Source: a virus
Direction: 5' to 3' (one strand)
Length of the DNA stretch: 64,000 nt
IMG/VR virus record: IMGVR_UViG_3300027763_002006
Location: 1 to 64,000 of that record
Both the position numbers and the translations under genes were made by a program. Position 1 is the stretch's first letter; every line of letters begins with the position of its first letter. Under the pieces are notes generated by a model. The model saw only the letters and a program-made list of their open reading frames with translations. It was not told the DNA's origin and did no database searches. This document shows, piece after piece, positions 31,968-39,678 of this stretch.

Positions 31968-32603
31968 TTATTTCCATATAACCATTTTGAATCGTTCTTT
32001 CGGTACTCCGAAATAATTGCACTTCCAATCGCTTTGTGCAAAGAAATCTAAATGGTGCCATTTCTCTTTGTATTTAATCAATTTATTCGCGGCATCTTCC
32101 CAATTGATATTTTGTAATATAGGTTCTATTTCTTGTTTGATTGCAGATATTTCATCGTAGTTAAAACTATCCCATTCCCAGTGTAATATTTCAAAAGCAT
32201 TACCCTGCCTATCTACATAGTCCATAGAGAAGTCTAATCCCCATTTTGGTCTCATTGATATAACTTTATATATTAGTGGAAGTTTTTCTGCCCAGTGTTG
32301 TAATTGTTCCAATGCGGCATCAGCATAGGCTTTGCGTTCAAATAAACTGCTGTGATTTAGAACTGCGCCTTCTAGTTTAGTAAACTGTGTGTGCCAGTCT
32401 TTTTTAATTGCAAATCTATGTTCACGTTGCTTTTTAGGTTTAACATAATTGCCATAGGCAAAGAGCTGTTCTAATTTAGTTAAATCGTAGCCATTTTGAT
32501 CAAACAATTCAATATCTTCGTATGTGGGTTCATAAAGTAATTTGGCCACTGGATTTCTCCAATAGCCATCTTGTTCAAACACATTATCTGACAAAGTTAC
32601 CAC
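31968..32603 (-). CDS. Hypothetical protein
   Basis: A 211-residue protein of unknown function, rich in Trp, Tyr and charged residues: YEPTYEDIELFDQNGYDL, then RHRFAIKKDW-like basic region, then MRPKWGLDFSMDYVD and LHWEWDSFNYDE. No signal or membrane segment. It starts at GTG with GGAG 8 bases upstream, overlapping the end of the previous gene. It may be a conserved T4-like phage protein, but I cannot name a family. Confidence 0.55.
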   Translation of the reverse strand: MVTLSDNVFEQDGYWRNPVAKLLYEPTYEDIELFDQNGYDLTKLEQLFAYGNYVKPKKQREHRFAIKKDWHTQFTKLEGAVLNHSSLFERKAYADAALEQLQHWAEKLPLIYKVISMRPKWGLDFSMDYVDRQGNAFEILHWEWDSFNYDEISAIKQEIEPILQNINWEDAANKLIKYKEKWHHLDFFAQSDWKCNYFGVPKERFKMVIWK

Positions 32604-32995
32604 TTACGGCAACTCCAATAACGTGCTTTAGTTCTTGGTCCGGGATTGGCACAGTTATGTCTTGCTCTGAAACTACGTCTACGTGCAGGATTACTTTTCT
32701 TAATACGCATATTAGGATCGCCAAAGTTTACTTTAACAGTTTTACCTGTTTTGGGATTTTTAACATAAACTTTAAACTTCTTAACATCGCCTTGCATTGG
32801 CTTGCCTAGCTTAACTGGGCGACCATGATACTCTGCTTCTAACAATGACATACCTGAGTCATTGTCTGTTTCACAGATATAATCGCCATTGTCTATGGCA
32901 GTGATCACAGTTTCGACAACTTCGTCACCTATTTCTACTTCTAAGATGTCTCCGACTTCTGGAACATCATTGTCTAAGAATTCATCTAAACGCAT
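32597..32995 (-). CDS. Leader-bearing protein with basic C/H-containing tail
   Basis: A 132-residue protein beginning MRLDEFLDNDV. Residues 15-60 form a small beta domain (VGDILEVEIGDEVVET). The tail has KTGKTVKVNFGDPNMRI, then PARRRSFRARHNCANPG and KARYWSCRKW. The C-x-x...H...C pattern and Arg richness suggest nucleic acid or zinc binding. I recall this tail as frequent in uncharacterised T4-like phage proteins. Probably an internal virion protein or prohead component. Confidence 0.6.
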   Translation of the reverse strand: MRLDEFLDNDVPEVGDILEVEIGDEVVETVITAIDNGDYICETDNDSGMSLLEAEYHGRPVKLGKPMQGDVKKFKVYVKNPKTGKTVKVNFGDPNMRIKKSNPARRRSFRARHNCANPGPRTKARYWSCRKW

Positions 32996-32996
32996 T

Positions 32997-33827
32997 TTAT
33001 TGTTCCCTCATTGTAAGCATAACAAGTTTATTTTCGTTGCCTGGCTGCTTTTTAAATTCCAAGGCCGCTGCATTGGCAGCAGATTTTCCTGTGTAAGATT
33101 TTGGAATAACTCGCCCGTCTACTCTCACATACCAAGTGCCCTGCGTATTTTGACGTTCACGCTCTTGTTCCATTCTACGATCAATTTCATGATGCTCGTC
33201 GTCTTCGCGTTCTCTGCGCCCCCAGTTTTCAGCACCGCCGTAGTCGCCTTGATATCCTGGCATATTGCTGTCCCATGAATCTCGTCCACTGCCTTCCGCC
33301 ACACCTTCTGTGGGACGAGCCGACTGTTGCGCTTGTTCTTGATTGTAAGTATCCAACCAATATTTGTCATGCTTTTCTAAATAACTTTCAGCGGCTTTCT
33401 TGTCCATTGTCACTGGCCATTCTTCTGCCCTCCAACGAAATTTTGTTTCACTTTTATAAGCTGTTTGTGCGTGTAGTTTTTCAAATTCTTGAACGTCAGA
33501 CTGGTCGCCTACATATTTGTAAATTAACTTTTTAATATAACCTTCTGCTTGACTGGGATTTTGTTGAATTAACTCTTTAAGTTTATCTAAACTATATAAA
33601 CCTAATGCGCCTTGGCCTGCATTAATAGAAGTAACAGCAGCCATTAATGGACCCAGTGCGGCTGTGCCACTGGTCAATGCCAATGCACCACCTCCAGCGG
33701 CAATACCTAATGCCGCTAGCACAGCTGGATTTTCAACACTCCATCGAATAATGCTGGCCAATACACCAGTTGGATTCAATTGGAATTCGTCTAATGTTTG
33801 TTGTTCTGTAAGTTCGCTAAATCTCAT
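32997..33827 (-). CDS. Leader-bearing protein with hydrophobic segment and VAEG linker
   Basis: A 276-residue protein beginning MRFSELTEQQTLDE with possible cuts after L-T-E or L-D-E. A Gly/Ala-rich hydrophobic stretch (about residues 30-65, containing AALGIAAGGGALALTSG) could insert in a membrane. A linker PTEGVAEGSGRD shares 19 identical bases with the linker of the NadM-like gene. The C-terminal module WYVRVDGRVIPKSYTGKSAA resembles small phage domains with W-x-V...A-A. A membrane-inserting, ejected protein would fit. The ribosome site AAGGA lies inside the terminator stem just upstream. Confidence 0.6.
   Translation of the reverse strand: MRFSELTEQQTLDEFQLNPTGVLASIIRWSVENPAVLAALGIAAGGGALALTSGTAALGPLMAAVTSINAGQGALGLYSLDKLKELIQQNPSQAEGYIKKLIYKYVGDQSDVQEFEKLHAQTAYKSETKFRWRAEEWPVTMDKKAAESYLEKHDKYWLDTYNQEQAQQSARPTEGVAEGSGRDSWDSNMPGYQGDYGGAENWGRREREDDEHHEIDRRMEQERERQNTQGTWYVRVDGRVIPKSYTGKSAANAAALEFKKQPGNENKLVMLTMREQ
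33291..33309 (-). repeat. 19-base repeat encoding the EGVAEG linker, copy 2
   Basis: Identical to 13590-13608. In both genes it encodes the same six residues between two domains. Confidence 0.7.
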
Positions 33828-33834
33828 AAAAAAA

Positions 33835-33862
33835 TCCTTGCTAATATGTTATTTAGCAAGGA
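33835..33862 (-). terminator. Terminator that also holds a late promoter and a ribosome site
   Basis: Minus-strand stem TCCTTGCTAA/TTAGCAAGGA with an 8-base loop, followed by TTTTTTT. The 5' arm and loop contain GCTAAATAAC, a late promoter; the 3' arm supplies AAGGA, 7 bases before the next ATG. It ends the phasin-like transcript and restarts transcription and translation for the next gene. Confidence 0.75.
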
Positions 33863-33884
33863 CTAGTCACGAAGTGAAATCTAA

Positions 33885-34160
33885 TTATTTCTTATTTGTG
33901 TTAGCTGTGTAAGCCTTCATAATGCCTTCACCGAACTTGTTGTAGTCAAATTTCATGGCATTTTGCATGGCTTTAGTTGTTTCGCTGGCCAATACTGTGA
34001 ATGTATCAATGCCAACTTTGGCAGCTTTCTTTGTGTATTCGGCTTGAGCATCAATGAACTCATTCATTGCTGTGGCCGCTGTTTCGTTTTGTACAAAAGT
34101 CTTAACGAATTGTTTCTTTGCACCTTGGACGGTGTCTATTGTTGCATCTACTGTAAACAT
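33885..34160 (-). CDS. Phasin-like protein
   Basis: A 91-residue amphipathic helical protein: FVKTFVQNETAATAMNEF, then KKAAKVGIDTFTVLASETTK and AMKFDYNKFGEGI. The size, helix content and A/T/K heptads resemble small phasins, which coat polyhydroxyalkanoate granules. The call is weak because many helical proteins look like this. It is preceded by overlapping early and late promoters and AAGGAGAA, so it should be abundant throughout infection. Alternatives: a DNA-coating or anti-host small protein. Confidence 0.5.
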   Translation of the reverse strand: MFTVDATIDTVQGAKKQFVKTFVQNETAATAMNEFIDAQAEYTKKAAKVGIDTFTVLASETTKAMQNAMKFDYNKFGEGIMKAYTANTNKK

Positions 34161-34217
34161 AATTTTCTCCTTAATGTAAGCAAGTAATAATATGACTCTT
34201 CTTAGACGTCATTGTTT

Positions 34218-34246
34218 ATTATAACATTATTTATGCGGCAGTGCAA
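34218..34246 (-). promoter_or_regulatory. Overlapping early (sigma70) and late promoters
   Basis: Minus-strand TTGCAC, 17 bases, TATAAT; inside the spacer is CATAAATA, a late box. The gene downstream could thus be read in both phases. Confidence 0.75.
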
Positions 34247-34282
34247 CATTTTTCTCATACTTTATTAGTGGTTGGTCACTAA

Positions 34283-34675
34283 TTAGCTGTGCAATGTAAC
34301 CAAAATTTGTTTAACAGATTCTTTGGGCAATTCCATAACGTCGCCTTTAATTGCTGTGCAAAGTTTATTAAACCAAATTCTTGCTTCTTTGGCAGCATCG
34401 CGAGTATCTTCAAACCAAATATCAATGAAGTAATCACTGTTTTTGATAGAATCAAATCTATTTGAATATCTTTCAAATGTTGCCATTTTAACACCGTCAC
34501 TGACTGGCACAAAATTGTAAACTTTTAACAAAGCCACAACTGCTGTGGCACGATCTAAGACTTTGCCGTTCCAAGCAAATATATCGTCAAACACTAATGC
34601 AGGTCGACCGCTGAGTTTACTGATCAGTGCGGCTTGACCAAGTTCAGTATCCAAGAGCCGTTGGGTCAAATTCAT
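34283..34675 (-). CDS. Hypothetical protein
   Basis: A 130-residue protein with no recognised motif. It contains FDDIFAWNGKVLDRAT and DYFIDIWFEDTRDAAKEAR, and is helical with a moderately acidic surface. Its start overlaps the end of the nucleotidyltransferase-like gene by 32 bases in another frame, so they are co-translated. Function unknown. Confidence 0.55.
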   Translation of the reverse strand: MNLTQRLLDTELGQAALISKLSGRPALVFDDIFAWNGKVLDRATAVVALLKVYNFVPVSDGVKMATFERYSNRFDSIKNSDYFIDIWFEDTRDAAKEARIWFNKLCTAIKGDVMELPKESVKQILVTLHS

Positions 34676-35231
34676 AGTTGATTTCCTCGTTGTTGATAAT
34701 ATCTAAAAATTCGTCTGCGGGCATGACATAGCTGTAGCCCGCATATTTTGCGTATCTAGCTAGAAAGCCATGACGGTCTAATTTGTTTAATTTAAGCACG
34801 TAATTTTTAGCATCTTCAATTCCAGGCCCATAGGCTTTTAAATTCTCATCTACTGCAATTTGACAGCAGGTAAAGTCAAAGTTAGCAAATACATCGTCCA
34901 CACTAGTATAATACGCTCTACGAATCAATTGTACTTTATAATCATCTATTGTATACGTTTTAGCATTGTCACTGCTAAATGTTTCGTAGATATAATTACC
35001 AAATGTATCATTTAACCTAAGCATACATTGTTCATAGCTCTTGGGATTACTAAACCATATATCTATATCAGCAAAATTACTTTCACCTAATGCAATTTGT
35101 CTACCCATGCCTCCGGCGATCCAAGGTCCCTGAGCCGGCGTGCTGTCTTTGTAGATTGTATCTACAATATTTTGCAATGTAGGTTTTATCCCAGATTTAG
35201 GAGTTTGAAAAATATCAAATAGGCTTTGCAT
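34644..35231 (-). CDS. Minimal nucleotidyltransferase-fold protein
   Basis: A 195-residue protein with WIAGGMGRQIALGESNFADIDIWF near residues 36-60. G-G-x-x-R ... D-I-D-I is the active-site layout of the nucleotidyltransferase superfamily (as in tRNA CCA enzymes and MNT proteins). A third acidic strand may be DYKVQLIRR. It is related only at fold level to the 15762 protein. It could nucleotidylate RNA or protein. It overlaps small genes on both sides. Confidence 0.55.
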   Translation of the reverse strand: MQSLFDIFQTPKSGIKPTLQNIVDTIYKDSTPAQGPWIAGGMGRQIALGESNFADIDIWFSNPKSYEQCMLRLNDTFGNYIYETFSSDNAKTYTIDDYKVQLIRRAYYTSVDDVFANFDFTCCQIAVDENLKAYGPGIEDAKNYVLKLNKLDRHGFLARYAKYAGYSYVMPADEFLDIINNEEINYEFDPTALGY

Positions 35232-35358
35232 TTTTTTGAATTAATTTGAAAAGTTTGTAATAGTAAATGAATTGTCGTGGATAATGTTCAAAGTTGGGCA
35301 ATTCACCGAACTCCGACTCCATTGCACGATATAATGCCAATGCTTGTTCATCAGTCAT
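35215..35358 (-). CDS. Small protein following UvsE
   Basis: A 47-residue protein starting MTDEQALALYRAMESEF and containing FEHYPRQFIYYYKLFK. The ATG lies inside the end of uvsE (8-base overlap) and its stop lies inside the next gene's start, the tight packing typical of real genes here. It is helical and amphipathic; function unknown. Confidence 0.6.
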   Translation of the reverse strand: MTDEQALALYRAMESEFGELPNFEHYPRQFIYYYKLFKLIQKNAKPI

Positions 35359-36367
35359 TTAACAAGCTCGCAAGTTTAAAGCTGGCAATGTTTTTGCCCT
35401 TGGCTTCACACATGATATCGGCCCACGAATTATGGGTCAGTGCCCAAGTATTCACAGCATCATTCCAATAGAAGTCGCTGTGTGCTCTAAGTTTGCCACG
35501 CTTATAGCCACTATCCATTAGCGCATGGTAGGCGGGACGTTCATGTGGGGTGTGTTCGACAAGATAATCTTCCCTACTGAGACTATAGTGAATAACAGGG
35601 CGAACGCCGCGCCAACTATCACTAATCTTTTTAATACGATCATCAGTATTTTCAATGTATTCTCCTGTTTTAATCCAATGGTGATGGACGTCAAGTACTA
35701 ATGCACAAGTATCCACTAATTCTAAACTATCCTCTATGCCCCAAGAAATTTCATCATTCTCGATGGTAAGGCAATTACGTGCTTCTACACTAAGACGCTT
35801 ATATGCCTGCCTAATGCCTGCAGGCCCACGTCTTCCGGCGATGTGTACATTAATCTTAAAGTCCTGGAACGACTTTCCGTATCCCATCCAGCGTACCATA
35901 TCTGCATGATATTCAAACTCCTCTATACTACGATCAACAATGTCAGGAGTTTCACTAGCAAGTACACAAAACTGGCCAGGATGAAAAGACAAGCGTACAT
36001 TATTAGTCCTAGCAACATTGCCAATGTTCGAAAAAACTCTACTACAGTAGTCCATAACATCTCTACGCCGCCAGAAGTAACTCCAGCTGGGTTCAGTATA
36101 AGCAGGAAGCTGATCACTGCCAAGGCGCACCATCCTAAGATTTTCTTCAAGTTGTCCTACTCTTTCTACCAATAATTTTGTAGCTTCTAAGTTTTGAACC
36201 ATCAAGTCCCATAACTTTTGTTCCGCTACTTCACGAGTTTGGCGGTTAAGCCAACTTATAGTAGTTGTTCCAGTGTTATATCTTTTAGCATTGTCTTTGG
36301 GTTTAATCCCATCGACTTGTTCTGGGTGGTCAATCCATTTGCAAGCAAAACCAATTCGTTTAGTCAT
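35351..36367 (-). CDS. uvsE: UV damage endonuclease UvsE (UvdE)
   Basis: A 338-residue TIM-barrel repair endonuclease that nicks DNA 5' to UV photoproducts and some other lesions. Family motifs visible: IGFACKWI at the start, RVSFHPGQ-type NVRLSFHPGQFCVL near 128-145, FKINVHIAGRRG, LTIENDEISWG near 202-212, and LVLDVHHHWIK (metal-binding His/Asp). Length is typical (about 300-340). It is read from its own consensus sigma70 promoter with the -10 box only 5 bases before the ATG. Early expression fits repair of UV-damaged incoming DNA, useful for a phage in sunlit water. Confidence 0.94.
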   Translation of the reverse strand: MTKRIGFACKWIDHPEQVDGIKPKDNAKRYNTGTTTISWLNRQTREVAEQKLWDLMVQNLEATKLLVERVGQLEENLRMVRLGSDQLPAYTEPSWSYFWRRRDVMDYCSRVFSNIGNVARTNNVRLSFHPGQFCVLASETPDIVDRSIEEFEYHADMVRWMGYGKSFQDFKINVHIAGRRGPAGIRQAYKRLSVEARNCLTIENDEISWGIEDSLELVDTCALVLDVHHHWIKTGEYIENTDDRIKKISDSWRGVRPVIHYSLSREDYLVEHTPHERPAYHALMDSGYKRGKLRAHSDFYWNDAVNTWALTHNSWADIMCEAKGKNIASFKLASLLND

Positions 36368-36372
36368 AGTAT

Positions 36373-36401
36373 ATTATATACTAAACTTTAATTTAAGTCA
36401 A
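36373..36401 (-). promoter_or_regulatory. Sigma70 early promoter of uvsE, predicted leaderless
   Basis: Minus-strand TTGACT, 17 bases, TATAAT, then ATACT and the ATG. The start of transcription must fall at or within a base or two of the start codon. Confidence 0.85.
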
Positions 36402-36760
36402 GATTTATGAATTATCCAAGTTCCGCTACAATATTCTCGTTCAACGTCATAAACTTTCCAATTGATTTTGGTAAATTTTGCATTGGGAGTATATGTGAAT
36501 TGTACAAAGGCAGGTTGGTCTGCTTTTAATTTATTTCTAAATTTAACATCTAACATTATGCTCACAGCTTGTTTCGAACCTTTGATAAATTGCTGTCCAT
36601 CACTGGTATCTTTTAACCATTGCGGTAGCATACTCAAAATAAAGCCACCTTGTACAACACCATCGATACTATGTACGGGTCCATTATCTCCGGTTAATTC
36701 GCCGAATTTTAAAACTCGATCAAATGTAAAAGAAATTGGAAGTTCGCAGACTCGTTGCAT
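36398..36760 (-). CDS. MaoC-like hotdog-fold protein
   Basis: A 120-residue protein with FGELTGDNGPVHSIDG near residue 18-33, close to the hydratase signature S/T-G-D-x-N-P-x-H of MaoC/PhaJ (R)-specific enoyl-CoA hydratases; the catalytic Asp and His positions are kept. It then has the long hotdog helix VQGGFILSMLPQWL. In bacteria PhaJ feeds 3-hydroxyacyl-CoA to polyhydroxyalkanoate synthesis. Length is near the single-hotdog size (about 130-150). Its stop overlaps the uvsE promoter's -35 region. Confidence 0.65.
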   Translation of the reverse strand: MQRVCELPISFTFDRVLKFGELTGDNGPVHSIDGVVQGGFILSMLPQWLKDTSDGQQFIKGSKQAVSIMLDVKFRNKLKADQPAFVQFTYTPNAKFTKINWKVYDVEREYCSGTWIIHKS

Positions 36761-36787
36761 CTACTATTTAAAAGGCATGCTCGTTAT

Positions 36788-37144
36788 TTAGAATAATTTT
36801 TTACTTAATTGTTCCAAGACGGCATTATGTAAGTAACTTTGTTCTTCAATTGTTTCCATACTGCTTTCACAGTCAAAGTCATCATTGGGGAACATTTCTT
36901 CTAGACTGGCAAGGATTTGGTCTCCCTGCTCTGCGTCTATGCTTGTGGCTAATCTAACATCATAGCAATGTGGATTGCCATCACCTTCGTTGTCGTCCAA
37001 ATGATAGACCATTACAGTGTCGTTATCATCTGGTTCGACATCAGCAAGTTCATTGACCACCATTAGATATGCTCGGGCTTCTTCACTTGAGAGTTTTCTA
37101 TCCAAGCATAATCTAAAGTAGTGGTCAAATTCATCTATAATCAT
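36788..37144 (-). CDS. Acidic hypothetical protein
   Basis: A 118-residue very acidic protein (VEPDDNDTVMVYHLDDNEGD, then FPNDDFDCESS). Such strongly negative small proteins in phages sometimes mimic DNA or inhibit DNA-binding enzymes, but nothing specific is visible. It stands 10 bases from the holin gene's end. Function unknown. Confidence 0.55.
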   Translation of the reverse strand: MIIDEFDHYFRLCLDRKLSSEEARAYLMVVNELADVEPDDNDTVMVYHLDDNEGDGNPHCYDVRLATSIDAEQGDQILASLEEMFPNDDFDCESSMETIEEQSYLHNAVLEQLSKKLF

Positions 37145-37154
37145 AGTTAACTAC

Positions 37155-37658
37155 TTACGCTTTGCCTTCGACTTTTTCTTTGGTACGACCGTAGGCCGCA
37201 ATACCAAGAACAGCACCCATGGCAATGTGATATAATCCAGCACCTTGTAGTGTTAATGGTTGCCATTGACTTGTTACACTACCTTTGCTTAGAGCTTGTA
37301 ACAAACTCCATAAGATTGGAAATATAACAAAGTCCATGGTACATGTCAGCATATAGATCCAGCCCATGACTGGACGCCATTTTTTGTTGATCCAATCTTG
37401 TGCATCTTTGTCTAGCTTTACTGTGGATTCACCACCGGCATGCATTGCACCTGCGGCCTGTCCGCTGGTATTGTTAACTGGTGCTGATGCAAAGTTACTT
37501 GGTGCTGCCGGACCAAATGAACCACCGCTTGATGAAAAGTTAGAGCCACTTGAGTATCCTCCGCCAAATGAACTCTCTGGTCCGGGCGGGCTTCTAGTTG
37601 CGGCAATTTGCGGCAATCTACCCGTGTCAATAATATCGTCTTCTTCCATTTTTGGCAT
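37155..37658 (-). CDS. Holin, three-TM type with disordered N-terminus
   Basis: A 167-residue protein. Residues 1-90 are Gly/Ser/Pro-rich and probably disordered. Residues 91-165 match small three-segment holins: WRPVMGWIYMLTCTMDFVIFP, then LTLQGAGLYHIAMGAVLGIAA and a charged tail RTKEKVEG. Holins open the inner membrane to release or trigger lysis proteins. This family is also seen in gene transfer agents. The lysis genes are scattered here: spanins at 46.8-47.5 kb and a SleB hydrolase at 60.7 kb. Expression is probably late. Confidence 0.75.
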   Translation of the reverse strand: MPKMEEDDIIDTGRLPQIAATRSPPGPESSFGGGYSSGSNFSSSGGSFGPAAPSNFASAPVNNTSGQAAGAMHAGGESTVKLDKDAQDWINKKWRPVMGWIYMLTCTMDFVIFPILWSLLQALSKGSVTSQWQPLTLQGAGLYHIAMGAVLGIAAYGRTKEKVEGKA

Positions 37659-37668
37659 AATTAAATCC

Positions 37669-39669
37669 TTATACGTATGTTAATATAATTGTAAACTGTC
37701 CAGCACCTGGTGTTGGATTAGTAATTTCTGCTACGACTTCTGTGTAGGCTGTTGTTCTGTAATCTGGGTTAGTAGTATACTGACCAATTTCTGATAATAT
37801 ACTATCTCTTGGCTGTGCAAATGCCGAAGTGTTCGCTCTAGTTCCTACAGTAACTTCTGCATCTGAAAGAGCAGTGGTAGTTACCAATACTCTAACACCA
37901 ATAACAGTTCTGTCTGCTGTGATAAACCCAATACTCTGTGTGCCTGTTGTTGTACTTAAATCTACATCTAATACTAATGTTCTTGCATCTGTTGCAACAC
38001 TTCGCTCGCCACCGACTTTAATCCATTGTTGTCCATCATAGGTAAATGTAGCCCAGTCACCATTGCCATCGTCTATGACATAGCAATTATCTCCGACCAA
38101 TGCATTTAATGCATTACGTGCCATGATATTTGCAACCACCGCAGTGCCACTAGAACGTAGACCTTGTTCAATGTTTAAGCCCAGTGCATAACGACCGTTT
38201 TGTCCGCTTAACACACCTGCTGTGTCTAAAAATGAACCAGCAAAGTCTCGTATAGTTAACGGACCGCCATCCAAGCGCATTAATCGCAGTGCAGAAGTTG
38301 TTGTGTTTGCAGGTGTGCTTTCTGGCAAACTAGATAAAGAATTTGTACCAGCAAAGTTATTACCATTTACATCTGGTGTAATATTTACAATAGTAATTGC
38401 GCCACCTGCATTGTGGCGTAGTTTAATATCGCTGCCGTTGACTACACTGGCAACAATGTCTGTGATCTTGGCAGCATTAATGTCAAAGACCATGTCGTTG
38501 GTATCAGCTACAACTGGATCGCCGTAGGCTGCACTACCACTGGTAGTTGTTGTGAAGTTAACTGTTACACCGTTGATACTTGCGCTGAAAGGAGTGTAGC
38601 CGGCAATAATACCATAGGCACTGCCTTGACCAGCTATGTCACTGACAACTTCAGTGGCAGCACCAACTTTAACTGCGGTAACTTTATGTTCGGCTGTTTG
38701 TGCATTAATTAACGTAACAGCATCTTCTACATTATATGTTCCACTGCCGCTGGACAATGTAACTTGAACTCTATTAATTTCAACTATGTCACCATCTGCA
38801 CCAGTAGGGTCTATGCCTGAACCAGTTGTCGATGTTGTAATAGCATCAGCAATCTTCATGTAAATTGGACGTCGACTGTTATCGTTGGTTGTTAAATCGC
38901 CTGTGCCATTTAAACTAGGATAGATATAATCTCCCACGTTGCCAGGAAGCCCTGGAACAAAGTCAATGATACCATTGGCTGGTCGTAGAATAAATTGATC
39001 TGGTCCTGGGCCAGGAAACACTACAGTACCAATAAATCTGCCAATGTTGTCTTCATTGCTTAATGAAAATACACCATCTTCGATACAGATTGCATCACCT
39101 TGTTCAAAATTATGATTAGCCTGTTCCAACAAGTAATTAGTTAATGGGTTCATGTATTGGAACCTACTCATTACGTTGGTAAAGAAGTCAGCGGCTGCAT
39201 CTCCTGGAATAGGATCCAACATTGGGAATCCTAGTTCATTGATTTGGAAGAAGATTACAGGACCTGGTGCGTTAAAAATGCCTAGACCGTTTGGATCTCT
39301 AAATGTGTTATAACGAAGTCTATCCTCGACAATAGCAACAACTTCGCTGTTTGTTTTGGATATAACACTCATAATTTGCAGAACTTTACCGTCCGAGGCT
39401 CCTGCAACAAAGTCACCTACTTCGATGTCTTGAGCATCAAATCTAAAAGGTGTACGAGTTAAATTACTACCGTGCGTTCTTTCTGCAACAGTGAAAGAAA
39501 CTTGCCAGCGGTAGTATTGTGGGTTAGCACCACCGCTCCAATAAGGATCGTCACTGCTGTTAGCATATGGCCATGAACTCAGTGATACTACAGAATCCGC
39601 AGTACCCGAAAGTACTTTAGCTGGCTTGTTTAATCCTATAAAATTAGTTTTCCAAGCATTAATTGTCAT
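37669..39669 (-). CDS. Virion structural protein
   Basis: A 666-residue protein beginning MTINAWKTNFIGLNKPAKV. The composition (Thr, Ser, Asp, Val, many beta turns, few Cys) and position before the big fibre gene point to a neck, baseplate or fibre-associated component. Segments such as TFTYDGQQWIKVGGERS and ARTLVLDVDLSTTTG resemble capping or attachment modules of T4-like phage appendage proteins. I do not recognise a specific gp. It follows the fibre gene closely (10 bases) and is probably in the same late transcript. Confidence 0.65.
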   Translation of the reverse strand: MTINAWKTNFIGLNKPAKVLSGTADSVVSLSSWPYANSSDDPYWSGGANPQYYRWQVSFTVAERTHGSNLTRTPFRFDAQDIEVGDFVAGASDGKVLQIMSVISKTNSEVVAIVEDRLRYNTFRDPNGLGIFNAPGPVIFFQINELGFPMLDPIPGDAAADFFTNVMSRFQYMNPLTNYLLEQANHNFEQGDAICIEDGVFSLSNEDNIGRFIGTVVFPGPGPDQFILRPANGIIDFVPGLPGNVGDYIYPSLNGTGDLTTNDNSRRPIYMKIADAITTSTTGSGIDPTGADGDIVEINRVQVTLSSGSGTYNVEDAVTLINAQTAEHKVTAVKVGAATEVVSDIAGQGSAYGIIAGYTPFSASINGVTVNFTTTTSGSAAYGDPVVADTNDMVFDINAAKITDIVASVVNGSDIKLRHNAGGAITIVNITPDVNGNNFAGTNSLSSLPESTPANTTTSALRLMRLDGGPLTIRDFAGSFLDTAGVLSGQNGRYALGLNIEQGLRSSGTAVVANIMARNALNALVGDNCYVIDDGNGDWATFTYDGQQWIKVGGERSVATDARTLVLDVDLSTTTGTQSIGFITADRTVIGVRVLVTTTALSDAEVTVGTRANTSAFAQPRDSILSEIGQYTTNPDYRTTAYTEVVAEITNPTPGAGQFTIILTYV

Positions 39670-39678
39670 TTTTTACCC

